Shown here piece after piece: positions 27,345 through 35,919 of a stretch of DNA of 64,000 nt. This DNA is from Leptolyngbya sp. O-77 (GTDB lineage: Bacteria > Cyanobacteriota > Cyanobacteriia > Elainellales > Elainellaceae). Position 1 is the stretch's first letter; each line of letters begins with the position of its first letter. Location: positions 2,207,001 through 2,271,000 of the forward strand of contig NZ_AP017367.1 of assembly GCF_001548395.1 (NCBI RefSeq). Direction: 5' to 3'. The notes under the pieces were generated by a model. It did no database searches and had not been told where the DNA came from. It saw nothing but the letters and a program-made list of their open reading frames with translations. A program made the translations under genes and the position numbers.

Positions 27345-27932
27345 GTGATGGTTCGAGAAGTCATGTTACTCAAACGCAGAGCTATGGTGTCAGCTATGGT
27401 GTCTAAGTCCTCAATTCTCCGAATGCTTTCGGCAGTGGCAGTGTCTGGATGTGTAGCAGCAGGACTGGCTCCTGTAGTTCATGCACAAGGACTGCCGGGC
27501 CTGGTGATTTTCAGCGGTGTAGAACGTGAAAATCAGCTGAACTATCGGTTGGACTTCAACGGCAGACCTTTTCAGACAGATCGATACCGCCTGCGGATTT
27601 CTCGCCAAAAGATGCGCTCAGACGTGTACGAGTTTACGGTGACCTATCCCGATACCTACCAGGGCACGTTCGACGAGAATCGGATTGAACTGCGGGTGAG
27701 AGGAAACTCGGTTCCGCTGAATGAAGTGATCTGGAATCGCGAAACTCGTGAAATTACGATTTACCCCACCGAGCCAGTTCCGGCGGGTTCCCGTGTAGAG
27801 ATCGTTCTGTCAAACGTGCGGAATCCCCGGAACGGTGGCACCTTCTATTTCAATGCGCTGGTTCGGGCGACGGGTGACGTGCCCCTCCGTCGCTATATTG
27901 GCACCTGGATTATTGGAATTGGCCGCGAATAA
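27345..27932 (+). CDS. Secreted DUF2808-family protein
   Basis: A 195-residue protein with an N-terminal signal peptide (LRMLSAVAVSGCVAAGLAPV, cleaved near VHAQG) followed by a beta-rich domain: LDFNGRPFQTDRYRLRISRQ, VYEFTVTYPDTYQGTFDENR, and VEIVLSNVRNPRNGGTFYF. This is the cyanobacterial DUF2808 family, of unknown function and probably periplasmic. Several start codons are in frame (GTG 27345, ATG 27348 and 27363); none has a strong Shine-Dalgarno. Confidence 0.85.
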   Translation: MMVREVMLLKRRAMVSAMVSKSSILRMLSAVAVSGCVAAGLAPVVHAQGLPGLVIFSGVERENQLNYRLDFNGRPFQTDRYRLRISRQKMRSDVYEFTVTYPDTYQGTFDENRIELRVRGNSVPLNEVIWNRETREITIYPTEPVPAGSRVEIVLSNVRNPRNGGTFYFNALVRATGDVPLRRYIGTWIIGIGRE

Positions 27933-27985
27933 TCCGCGAATAGTCCGCGAATCATCGAAATTGCCCATCAAGACAAAAATCTAGT

Positions 27986-28015
27986 CCGGAGCAAGATCCC
28001 TTCGCCTCGCTCCGG
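27986..28015 (+). terminator. Possible terminator after the DUF2808 gene
   Basis: CCGGAGC and GCTCCGG form a 7-bp stem around a 16-base loop, followed by GCTTT. The T tract is weak, so it may only be a 3-prime protective hairpin. Confidence 0.45.
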
Positions 28016-28080
28016 GCTTTGCCCTTGTGGGTTGCCTTTCACCCAGTTTGCTTTTCACCCAGCAAACGGTTCCTGACAGA

Positions 28081-28371
28081 CTATTTCAGTGGATGATGCT
28101 CCACCAGCAGCCGCTCTATCCGTGCCTCATCGACCCGTGATGCCAGTTTTTGCGCTTCGTGAATATCGCGGGTCGTTTTCGACAGGCTGATGGTAGATCC
28201 GACCGTAAAGGCCAACCCCATGCCAAAGTAGGCCTTCACCCAGCCATTGACAGGTAAGTAGCAAATCCCCAGGCTCGTCGCTCCCAGCGAGATGATAAAT
28301 GCTGCCCACGTTTGAAACACCCAGGCAGAACTGTGCGTGGGGGAAACCATCAAATCCTTTGCCTTCGTCAT
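28081..28371 (-). CDS. YiaA/YiaB-like two-helix membrane protein
   Basis: A 96-residue protein with two hydrophobic segments (residues about 17-38 and 45-63): WVFQTWAAFIISLGATSLGI and WVKAYFGMGLAFTVGSTISL, with SKTTRDIHEAQKLASRVDEA after them. This matches the YiaAB two-helix domain family of unknown function. It is a single gene between the DUF2808 gene and the metal transporter. Confidence 0.8.
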   Translation of the reverse strand: MTKAKDLMVSPTHSSAWVFQTWAAFIISLGATSLGICYLPVNGWVKAYFGMGLAFTVGSTISLSKTTRDIHEAQKLASRVDEARIERLLVEHHPLK

Positions 28372-28606
28372 TGCTGTTCTCTCCTTACGATTCAGGTTTA
28401 CGATTCAGGTTCTTGAACAGCATCGTAAGAGGACTGATGCAGCAGATTTTATCCAGCCAGACACTTTCCAGAACTGTCTTGGGAGAAACCAATCCGCAGC
28501 AACAATTTTCACCAATTTTCTAAGCTGGATCTGCGGTTTAGGCTGAAAGCCAGGAGTCAGTTGCCCAAACCGGATGAACAGGTGTACTGCTAACTATTGT
28601 TGCTAA

Positions 28607-29512
28607 TTATCGAGACTTTAGCCCACTCCACAGTGCTTTTATCTCACGCCACAGTCCCGACTCGCCGCCTGTCCTCGTTCGCGGTTGGGTAAACACGCCC
28701 TGGCTGGGGCTAAACAGCAGCGCGAGGAAAAACAGAGCCGAGGACACCAAGACGATCGCCGGGCCAGAAGGCAGGTTGAAATAATAGCTGAGGTACATGC
28801 CGCTGATGCTGGAAACCACGCCCAGCAGAGTGCCCAGCCCCATGACCTGATGAAATCGCGGTACGAGGAGATAGGCCGTCGCCCCTGGGGTGATCAGTAG
28901 CGCCAGCACTAGCACTACGCCGACGGCCTTCATGCTGGCCACCACCGTCAGCGCGATCAGTAGCATCAGCCCCAGGTTCAGCAAGTTCACGGGCAGTCCT
29001 GCTGCTTGCGCCCCCAGGGGGTCAAAGCTGTAGAACAGTAGCTCTTTGTAAAGCAGCACCACGCAGGCCAGCACCAGCACGGCAATCAGGGCTATATCGC
29101 GGACTTCTCCTGGCGTAACGCTGAGAATATTGCCAAATAGAAAATGGTTTAAGTCAATCTTGTTTTCTTTTTGGATTAGCGTAATCAGCGTGATGCCAAG
29201 CGCAAAAAAGGACGATAGGACGATTCCCATCGCTGCGTCTTCTTTGATGGGCGATCGCCGATGAATCCAGGCGATCAGCACCGTACTCAGCACCCCTGCC
29301 ACAAACGCGCCTACGTAGATATTGATGCCCAGCCAAAAGGCGATCGCCAATCCGGGCAGCAGCGAGTGGCTAATGGCATCGCCCAGCAGCGACAGTCGCT
29401 GCACTATCAGATAGCTGCCCACCACCGAGCAAATGACCCCGACGATGACCGCCACCAAGAGCGATCGCTGCATAAAGCTATAGCTGAGCGGGTCGAGCAG
29501 GAAATCCCACAT
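28607..29512 (-). CDS. Zn/Mn ABC transporter permease (ZnuB/MntB family)
   Basis: About 301 residues with eight or nine membrane helices: MWDFLLDPLSYSFMQRSLLV, GSYLIVQRLSLLGDAISHSL, and MKAVGVVLVLALLITPGATA, all signatures of the ABC-3 permease family. An upstream TTG start at 29569 is open, but ATG 29512 matches the family start. It lies 74 bases after the ATPase gene and should form one operon with it. The metal is discussed under the binding protein. Confidence 0.92.
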   Translation of the reverse strand: MWDFLLDPLSYSFMQRSLLVAVIVGVICSVVGSYLIVQRLSLLGDAISHSLLPGLAIAFWLGINIYVGAFVAGVLSTVLIAWIHRRSPIKEDAAMGIVLSSFFALGITLITLIQKENKIDLNHFLFGNILSVTPGEVRDIALIAVLVLACVVLLYKELLFYSFDPLGAQAAGLPVNLLNLGLMLLIALTVVASMKAVGVVLVLALLITPGATAYLLVPRFHQVMGLGTLLGVVSSISGMYLSYYFNLPSGPAIVLVSSALFFLALLFSPSQGVFTQPRTRTGGESGLWREIKALWSGLKSR

Positions 29513-29586
29513 TTGAAACGGGTCAGGTGGACGGGGTGAGGCGTTGGGGTTTGACGGCAGGGATCGCAAGGCAGATGCACACGCAA

Positions 29587-30342
29587 TTATGCGGCTTGCG
29601 AGAAGAACTGAACCGAGGTTCCGTAGGCGCGGCGCAGGTTTTCGGGCGTGAGGACGTGCGATCGCGGGCCGGCGGCGATCAGTTCACGGTTGAGCAACAC
29701 AATCTGGTCAAAGTTTGCAAGCGACTCGCCTAGGTCGTGGTTTACCACCAGGACAAGCTTACCGTCGGCTGCAAGCTCGCCAAAGATGCGGAACAGCACT
29801 GCTTCCGTCGTTTGATCCACGCCGACAAAGGGTTCATCGAAGCAAAACAGGTCGGCTTCTTGGGCTAGCGCTCGTGCTAAAAATACGCGCTGCTGTTGCC
29901 CGCCAGAGAGAGAGCCAATCCGGCGATCGCCATAGGCCGCCATGCCCACGCGCTCCAGTGCAGCGGCAGCAATGCGGCGGCTAACCGCAGAATAGCGCTG
30001 AAACCAGCCCGTTTTTTGGGTGCGACCCATCATCACCACGTCCCACACTGTTGCCGGAAAGCTCCAGTCAATTTGCGATCGCTGCGGTACGTAGGCGACG
30101 CGATCAAGCTGGTGGTTAAGGGGGCGATTCCCAGAAGCATCGCTACTCGAATCGCCCCACAGCACTCGCCCCGTGACCGTCGGAATCAGCCCTAGTGCAG
30201 CTTTGATCAGCGTGCTTTTGCCCGCGCCGTTGGGGCCAAAGATGCCCACCAGTTGCCCCGATTCCAGCGTCAGGTTGATATTCCGCAAGGCCTGGGTGTC
30301 GCGGTAGTTCACGGTGAGATGGTCGATGATGAGGCGAGTCAT
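29587..30342 (-). CDS. Zn/Mn ABC transporter ATP-binding protein
   Basis: A 251-residue ABC ATPase starting MTRLIIDHLTVNYRDTQALR. It has Walker A GPNGAGKSTLIK, a Q-loop (YVPQRSQIDWSFPATVWDVV, typical of metal importers), the signature LSGGQQQRVFLARALAQ, Walker B DLFCFDEPFVGVD and the H-loop VVNHDLGES. The frame runs 29 codons further upstream without family similarity. It is divergent from the binding-protein gene over a shared 257-base region. Confidence 0.94.
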   Translation of the reverse strand: MTRLIIDHLTVNYRDTQALRNINLTLESGQLVGIFGPNGAGKSTLIKAALGLIPTVTGRVLWGDSSSDASGNRPLNHQLDRVAYVPQRSQIDWSFPATVWDVVMMGRTQKTGWFQRYSAVSRRIAAAALERVGMAAYGDRRIGSLSGGQQQRVFLARALAQEADLFCFDEPFVGVDQTTEAVLFRIFGELAADGKLVLVVNHDLGESLANFDQIVLLNRELIAAGPRSHVLTPENLRRAYGTSVQFFSQAA

Positions 30343-30599
30343 GGAAGTCAGGAGTTTGAGAGGTTCAGAGATGGGCAAATATTCCGAAAAGTTGAATGTC
30401 TCGCCTTGCCAAACCTCAAGAAGAAACATCCAGCAAAGGCGTATAGAACGTGACTTAAAACAAATGAGAAAAACAAATGAGAAACAAAATTATGAGGCAA
30501 TTATGAAAAGCCTCTGGAATCATCATACCCGAAATTATGAATCGATTATGAAAGTCAGGTAGAGTGAAAAATGAAAAGACTATGAAAGTACTGTAGCGA
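30343..30599. promoter_or_regulatory. Shared divergent control region of the metal ABC genes, with phased ATTATGA repeats
   Basis: The heptamer ATTATGA occurs at 30489, 30500, 30534 and 30545, with a related ACTATGA at 30579. Spacings are 11, 34, 11 and 34 bases, so pairs of direct repeats recur on one helix face. A separate CAAATGAG pair lies at 30461 and 30474. Paired 11-bp direct repeats resemble response-regulator boxes rather than Fur/Zur palindromes. The function is inferred from position. Confidence 0.6.
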
Positions 30600-31580
30600 G
30601 TGATGCAAAACCCTGGGACGCAGATTTTTTCCTGGACACTGGGGCGGCGGGGAGTGGCTGCCGTTTTGGGGGCGATCGCCCTTGGCTGGATGGCAGGCAG
30701 TTGCCGCACCGCTTCAGTGCAAACAGGGGATTCTGAAAAACCAACCGTTGTGGCGACCAACACGATCCTGGCAGATTTGACGCAGCAGGTCGGCGGCGAG
30801 GCGATCGCCCTGGTCAGCATCCTCAAGCCCGGAGATGATCCCCATGTTTACGAACCCGTGCCCATCGACACGCAGCGGCTAGAAGACGCGGACTTGATTT
30901 TATACAACGGCTATAACCTGGAGCCGGGGCTGATCCGACTGGCAGAGTCGGTCGGCGTGCAGGGGCGCAGGGTCGCAGTGGGCGAAGTCGTGCCCCCGCT
31001 GGAGCTAGCGGAAAAAGGCAGCACCGTACCCGATCCGCATGTCTGGGGCGATGTTCAAAATGCCATCCAAATGGTGAACGCGATTCGAGATGAGCTAATT
31101 CGCCTGTCGCCGGAGGATGCAGCCATCTTTACCCAAAATGCCGCCGACCTGGTTGCCACGCTGGAACCGCTGGACAGCTGGATCATGCAGCAAATCCAGA
31201 CCATTCCGCCTAGCCAGCGCCAGCTTGTAACGACGCACGATGCGTTTCAATACTACGCTAGAGCCTATGGGTTGACGGTGCTGGGCACGCTAATCGGCAT
31301 TAGTACCGAAGAACAGCCCAGCGCCCAAACCCTGCAACGGCTGGCAGACGCAGTGAAAGCGGCGAATGTGCCCGCGATTTTTGCTGAAACTGCGATTAAT
31401 CCCCGGCTGATTAATACCGTTGCAGAGGAAGCAGGCGTGCCCCTGGCAGACGCAAAACTCTATGCCGACTCCATCGGCGGGCCGGGTAGTGGTGCGGAGA
31501 GCTATGTGGCTATGATGGTGGCCAACACTAGGGCGATCGCCCGCAACTTGGGCGGCACTCCGGGCGACTGGCGCAAGTGA
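30600..31580 (+). CDS. Zn/Mn ABC transporter substrate-binding lipoprotein
   Basis: A 326-residue cluster-9 binding protein. The N-terminal hydrophobic segment ends at a possible lipobox Cys35 (MAGSC). Likely metal ligands are His82 (DDPHVYEP), His147 (PDPHVWGD), His213 (TTHDAFQYYA) and Asp290 (YADSIG). MntC and PsaA have Glu where His213 lies; His is used in TroA and ZnuA. No His-rich loop is present. So zinc, or TroA-like zinc/manganese binding, fits better than strict MntC. The start is GTG 30600 or ATG 30603. Confidence 0.9.
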   Translation: MMQNPGTQIFSWTLGRRGVAAVLGAIALGWMAGSCRTASVQTGDSEKPTVVATNTILADLTQQVGGEAIALVSILKPGDDPHVYEPVPIDTQRLEDADLILYNGYNLEPGLIRLAESVGVQGRRVAVGEVVPPLELAEKGSTVPDPHVWGDVQNAIQMVNAIRDELIRLSPEDAAIFTQNAADLVATLEPLDSWIMQQIQTIPPSQRQLVTTHDAFQYYARAYGLTVLGTLIGISTEEQPSAQTLQRLADAVKAANVPAIFAETAINPRLINTVAEEAGVPLADAKLYADSIGGPGSGAESYVAMMVANTRAIARNLGGTPGDWRK

Positions 31581-31587
31581 AGAGCGC

Positions 31588-32886
31588 TTAGCTAAATTGC
31601 TGGCTCGACTGCCCTTCAGACTCCAGGTTAAACAGCGTACACAGGGTTTCCATCGCCCGTCGCCGCGCCTCGATGTCTTGCTGCGCCCGCAGTTGCACCA
31701 TCGGATCATGCAGGATTTTATTGATAATCCCTTTGCTCAGCGCTTCGATAATGCCCTGGTGCTTGTCGGCAAACTCTGGGCCCAGGCGAGACAGTGCCTT
31801 CTCAAGCTCCTGGGTGCGGATGCTCTCCATCTTGTCTTGCAGACACTTAATTGTGGAGACAGTTTCGAGCGATCGCATCCAGTTGTTAAAGGCTTCAATC
31901 TCTTCATCCAAGAGTGCTTCAGCCTCCAGCGCCATCTGGCGACGGCTTTCCTGGTTCTGCGCCACAACCGCCTTCAGATCATCCACATTAAAGACATGGA
32001 CATGGGGCAAATCGTTGACATCCGAATCTACGTTGCGCGGCACGGAAATATCGAACAGCATCAAATGCTGACCCGGTTCCATCATGACTTCTAGCTTGGC
32101 TCGATTCAACAGTGGTTCCGTTGCGGCTGTGCTAGTGAACACAATGTCAGAGTCGGCAATGACTGCGCCCATTTCATCCAGCGTGTGCAGTTGCAGGTGT
32201 GCATCGGGGAATTGCTTGGCTAATTCTTCCGCACCCGACAGCGAACGGTTCACAATCGCAATTCGGTGGGCCCCTTTCGACAGCAGATGTTGCACAAGCA
32301 ATCGCGCCATTTTGCCTGCGCCCAGGATTGCAACTCGACTGGCAGCCAAGTTTTGCACCTTGATCTGCGCCAGTTCGACCGCAGCAGAACTAATGGATAC
32401 TGCGCCCGTGCCAATGCTGGTTTCGCTGCGGACGCGCTTGCCCGCCTCCACCGACTTTTTAAATAGATGATTCAGCACGCGCCCAATGCCATTGCACTGC
32501 TGCCCTAGCTTGTGGGTGTGCTTCACCTGCGACAAAATTTGCCCCTCGCCCAGCACCAGGCTGTCTAGCCCCGACGACACGCGCATCAGGTGCATCACCG
32601 CGTCTTGGTGCAGCAGCACAAACAGGTGCTGGCGCAGGTGTTGCAGCGGCACCTTGCCGTATTCCGAGAGAAACTGAGTGACCTCGCGGATGCCGTTGTC
32701 GGTTTCGCTGGCAACGATGTAGATTTCCAGCCGATTGCAAGTGCTGAGGATGGCGACCTCTTCGACGTGAGGATAGCTGCAAAGCTGGGCGATCGCCGCT
32801 TCGGTTTGGGGCGTGGGGATGCTCAGCTTTTCTCGAACTTCTACTGGGGCTGTTTTATGACTCAGGCCCACCACCGCAATGTTCAT
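31588..32886 (-). CDS. hemA: Glutamyl-tRNA reductase
   Basis: A 432-residue HemA, the first committed step of tetrapyrrole (chlorophyll, haem, bilin) synthesis: glutamyl-tRNA to glutamate-1-semialdehyde with NADPH. It has MNIAVVGLSHKTAPVEVREK, the catalytic Cys in AILSTCNRLEIY, the NADPH fold (VAILGAGKMARLLVQHLL), and the C-terminal dimerisation helices. It converges on the binding-protein gene with only 7 bases between stops. Confidence 0.97.
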   Translation of the reverse strand: MNIAVVGLSHKTAPVEVREKLSIPTPQTEAAIAQLCSYPHVEEVAILSTCNRLEIYIVASETDNGIREVTQFLSEYGKVPLQHLRQHLFVLLHQDAVMHLMRVSSGLDSLVLGEGQILSQVKHTHKLGQQCNGIGRVLNHLFKKSVEAGKRVRSETSIGTGAVSISSAAVELAQIKVQNLAASRVAILGAGKMARLLVQHLLSKGAHRIAIVNRSLSGAEELAKQFPDAHLQLHTLDEMGAVIADSDIVFTSTAATEPLLNRAKLEVMMEPGQHLMLFDISVPRNVDSDVNDLPHVHVFNVDDLKAVVAQNQESRRQMALEAEALLDEEIEAFNNWMRSLETVSTIKCLQDKMESIRTQELEKALSRLGPEFADKHQGIIEALSKGIINKILHDPMVQLRAQQDIEARRRAMETLCTLFNLESEGQSSQQFS

Positions 32887-33197
32887 AATCCTCCCAAAAG
32901 TTTCTCATCTAGCGCAGACGGTCAAAACCCGCCGAACGCCCAGTTTTTGTTATCTCCCGTAGTGACGACCACGGCTCATCCAAAAGTCTATCAATTCGCG
33001 GCCGCCCGGTAGATCTGCCAGCAACAGGCAGTTTGAGGCACTTCCAGACAATGTAACGAGGGTTTGTAACAGACAGGGATGGGGGGCGATCGCCCGCTTA
33101 GGCTCTTGAAACCCTTGTCATTCGGTCATGTTTGCCCTGGTAGCAGCGCAGCGCCCCATCGCTACCGTTAGAAATCTTAAGTAAATCCAAGATTTGC

Positions 33198-33226
33198 TTT
33201 ACAAAACGCAACTAAAAGTTTAGGAT
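33198..33226 (+). promoter_or_regulatory. Candidate psbA promoter
   Basis: TTTACA at 33198-33203 and TAGGAT at 33221-33226 are separated by 17 bases, the best sigma-70-type pair upstream of psbA. It would give a leader of about 70 bases. No light-responsive element was identified. Confidence 0.5.
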
Positions 33227-33266
33227 TATACACAGGTTAGGCAATCAACCCTAGCTGTTTCATTTT

Positions 33267-33290
33267 CTACAAACACACTTGTAGTTTTTA
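33267..33290 (+). promoter_or_regulatory. Hairpin plus T tract in the psbA leader
   Basis: CTACAA and TTGTAG form a perfect 6-bp stem around ACACAC, followed by TTTTTA, ending about 15 bases before the psbA ATG. It could protect the transcript or affect translation; a weak leader attenuator is also possible. Confidence 0.5.
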
Positions 33291-33304
33291 CGGACTCATT
33301 AGCA

Positions 33305-34387
33305 ATGACGACTACCCTACAACGCACCGAGCGTGCAAGCGTATGGGAACAGTTTTGCAACTGGGTGACCAGCACCGAGAACCGCCTGTATGTAGGCTGG
33401 TTCGGCGTGTTGATGATCCCCACCCTGCTGACTGCCACCGCTTGCTTCATCATCGCCTTCATCGCTGCTCCCCCCGTGGACATCGACGGCATCCGTGAAC
33501 CCGTTGCAGGTTCCCTGCTGTACGGCAACAACATCATCACCGGCGCAGTGGTTCCTTCCAGCAACGCCATCGGTCTGCACTTCTACCCCATCTGGGAAGC
33601 CGCCTCTCTCGACGAGTGGCTGTACAACGGCGGACCCTACCAGCTCGTCGTCTTCCACTTCCTGATCGGCGTATTCTGCTACATGGGACGTGAGTGGGAA
33701 CTCTCCTACCGTCTCGGTATGCGTCCTTGGATCTGCGTTGCCTACTCTGCCCCCGTTGCAGCCGCAACCGCAGTGTTCCTGATCTACCCGATCGGGCAAG
33801 GCTCCTTCTCCGACGGGATGCCCCTGGGCATCAGCGGCACCTTCAACTTCATGTTCGTGTTCCAAGCAGAACACAACATCCTGATGCACCCCTTCCACAT
33901 GCTGGGCGTCGCAGGCGTGTTCGGCGGCTCCCTGTTCTCCGCTATGCACGGTTCCTTGGTGACCTCCTCGCTGGTGCGTGAGACGACCGAAGTTGAATCG
34001 CAGAACTACGGCTACAAGTTCGGTCAGGAAGAAGAGACCTACAACATCGTGGCTGCTCACGGCTACTTCGGTCGGTTGATCTTCCAATACGCCAGCTTCA
34101 ACAACAGCCGTTCGCTGCACTTCTTCCTGGGTGCATGGCCTGTGATCGGCATCTGGTTCACGGCGCTGGGCATCAGCACGATGGCATTCAACCTGAACGG
34201 GTTCAACTTCAACCAGTCCATCATCGACTCTCAAGGTCGTGTGGTGAACACCTGGGCAGACATCCTGAACCGCGCCAACCTGGGTATGGAAGTGATGCAC
34301 GAGCGCAACGCTCACAACTTCCCCCTCGACTTGGCTGCTGGCGAAGCTGCTCCTGTGGCTCTGGTTGCCCCTCAAATCAATGGCTAA
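33305..34387 (+). CDS. psbA: Photosystem II D1 protein
   Basis: A 360-residue D1 with five membrane helices. It has the redox-active Tyr161 and its partner His190, the chlorophyll ligand His198, and the Mn-cluster ligands Asp170, Glu189, His332, Glu333, Asp342 and the new C terminus Ala344. Residues 345-360 are the tail removed by CtpA. Ser264 at the QB site is wild type, so there is no classic herbicide-resistance change. Residue 130 is Glu, the high-light D1 type rather than Gln. Cyanobacteria usually carry several psbA copies; only one is in this window. Confidence 0.99.
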   Translation: MTTTLQRTERASVWEQFCNWVTSTENRLYVGWFGVLMIPTLLTATACFIIAFIAAPPVDIDGIREPVAGSLLYGNNIITGAVVPSSNAIGLHFYPIWEAASLDEWLYNGGPYQLVVFHFLIGVFCYMGREWELSYRLGMRPWICVAYSAPVAAATAVFLIYPIGQGSFSDGMPLGISGTFNFMFVFQAEHNILMHPFHMLGVAGVFGGSLFSAMHGSLVTSSLVRETTEVESQNYGYKFGQEEETYNIVAAHGYFGRLIFQYASFNNSRSLHFFLGAWPVIGIWFTALGISTMAFNLNGFNFNQSIIDSQGRVVNTWADILNRANLGMEVMHERNAHNFPLDLAAGEAAPVALVAPQING

Positions 34388-34449
34388 TTCTGGCTGTGGC
34401 TTAGCTTCGGCTTCGCTGTTGCTGAGTCTGTCTGATTAGCTTCTCTCTG

Positions 34450-34475
34450 AGCGCCTCCTGCGGGAGGCGCTTTTT
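34450..34475 (+). terminator. Rho-independent terminator after psbA
   Basis: AGCGCCTCC pairs perfectly with GGAGGCGCT around TGCG, followed by TTTTT. It is a strong intrinsic terminator 63 bases past the psbA stop. Confidence 0.95.
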
Positions 34476-34583
34476 CGTGGTGGGATGGTGTGGGCTTATT
34501 TTATTGGCAACAAGGCAATAGGCATTGGCAGCTAGCAGTGATAGGGTGAAGTTCGGCCCATCTGCGATGTGTTCTAGAAAACT

Positions 34584-35561
34584 ATGCGACGGGCGTTTTC
34601 TCGTACCTTTAGCAGTTGTATGTCCCGACACCCGACTATTCCAACTCTTTCGACTGAAGCTAGTTTGACCGACGCGATCGCCCCTCTAATCTCAGAACCA
34701 GCCCTGGCTTCCAGCAAATTTGACGAAAACTCCGCGCCCCTATCTTCTCCAGGATGGTGTCTGAACAGGCGTGATCCCGGCTTTATTCGGGCCTGTTTGC
34801 CCTGGTGGGAGTGGGCCTATCGCTATTATTTTCGAGTGCAGACCGCTGGCTGGGAATCTATTCCTGCGGTTGGACAGGTATTGATTGTGGGGTCACACAA
34901 TGGCGGTTTTGCAGCGCCCGACATGTTCATGATGATGCTGGACTGGTTTTGGCGTTTTGGCGTGGAGCGTCCTGCCTATGGGCTGATGGATGCCAATGCG
35001 TGGAAACTGCACCCGTCTCTGTCGGAATCGGCAGCAAAGCTGGGGGCGGTGGTGGCCCATCCCAAAATGGCGATCGCTGCTTTAGATCACGGGGCCAGCG
35101 TGCTGGTCTATCCTGGCGGCGTGCGAGATTTGTTTCGTCCTCATTATCTGCGCGATCGCATTTGCTTGTTCAATAACCAGGCGTTTGTCAAGTTGGCGCT
35201 GCGCTACGAATTGCCAATTATCCCGGTGATTTCTCACGGGGCCCACGATACGCTAATGGTGCTGGGCGATGCTTATCCGCTGGTGGAGCAGTTGCATCGA
35301 TGGGGGCTGTTTCCCTGGGTCAATGGCGTAAATCCGGGCGTATTCCCGGTTTATCTGGGGCTACCGTGGGGAGTAGGATTGGGGCCGCTACCTAATCTGC
35401 CGCTCCCGATGACGATTCATACGCAGGTGTGCCAACCCGTCTGGTTTTCCCGATATGGGGCTGAAGCGGCGGGCGATCGCGCTTACGTCAACGCTTGCTA
35501 CGAACAGGTGCAGAACCACATGCAGCGATCGCTCGACCATCTCACTGCAAACGTTTCCTGA
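34584..35561 (+). CDS. Lysophospholipid/diacylglycerol acyltransferase-like protein
   Basis: A 325-residue protein of the PlsC-like acyltransferase superfamily. His105 in VGSHNGGFAAPD is the likely catalytic His, though the spacing to Asp is not the classical HX4D. YPGGVRDLF (near 176) resembles the PGG motif of diacylglycerol acyltransferases. The first 60 residues are poorly conserved in style, and Met13 is another possible start. It would act on membrane lipids or wax/triacylglycerol; the substrate is not known. It follows psbA after a terminator, so it has its own promoter. Confidence 0.8.
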   Translation: MRRAFSRTFSSCMSRHPTIPTLSTEASLTDAIAPLISEPALASSKFDENSAPLSSPGWCLNRRDPGFIRACLPWWEWAYRYYFRVQTAGWESIPAVGQVLIVGSHNGGFAAPDMFMMMLDWFWRFGVERPAYGLMDANAWKLHPSLSESAAKLGAVVAHPKMAIAALDHGASVLVYPGGVRDLFRPHYLRDRICLFNNQAFVKLALRYELPIIPVISHGAHDTLMVLGDAYPLVEQLHRWGLFPWVNGVNPGVFPVYLGLPWGVGLGPLPNLPLPMTIHTQVCQPVWFSRYGAEAAGDRAYVNACYEQVQNHMQRSLDHLTANVS

Positions 35562-35733
35562 CTGCCAAGCATGATAAGATTGAGATTCTGTGCATTTAGC
35601 ATCTCAGGAATTGCGCGTTGCAGGAAGGCTATTTTGCATTGCGCCACGCCTGAACTTGCCCACAGGTCAGATTTTTCCACCCTCCAATCCTAAATCACTG
35701 AACTCAGTCAATCCTTACAAAACGAGGTCAAGA

Positions 35734-35919
35734 ATGGCTAAGCGCCGCAACCAGAAAAAAGAAAAAGCACTCCGCAACCAGGCCTACGCCCGCAAGTTCC
35801 GCAAGCGCACGAATACTGGACGCTTTGGTCGTCGTCGTCCGGGCTTTGGTGGCTCTCAGGTGGACGAAGAAACGGATCAAAACCGGAGCGGCACGGGCGC
35901 AGAAGAAGGCGTAGAATAA
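35734..35919 (+). CDS. Small basic cyanobacterial protein, 61 residues, function unknown
   Basis: It begins MAKRRNQKKEKALRNQAYAR, continues KFRKRTNTGRFGRRRPGF, and ends in an acidic tail. GAGG lies 6 bases before the ATG. The Lys/Arg-rich N terminus looks like a nucleic-acid or ribosome-binding tail, which is inference only. The last 43 bases overlap the 3-prime end of the FAD oxidoreductase on the other strand. An open frame upstream to 35590 is unlikely to be translated. Confidence 0.75.
   Translation: MAKRRNQKKEKALRNQAYARKFRKRTNTGRFGRRRPGFGGSQVDEETDQNRSGTGAEEGVE

Larger units (their letters stand above)
32887..33304. other. 418-base divergent region between hemA and psbA
   Basis: It holds the psbA promoter and leader (described separately) and should contain the leftward hemA promoter. 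The central part (33000-33170) has a HIP1-type site near 33086 and nothing else recognised. Confidence 0.5.

Noticed and set aside
33317..34375. A 352-codon open frame antisense to psbA
   Set aside because: It mirrors almost the whole of psbA and arises from the strong codon bias of that gene; it has no family features or start signals.
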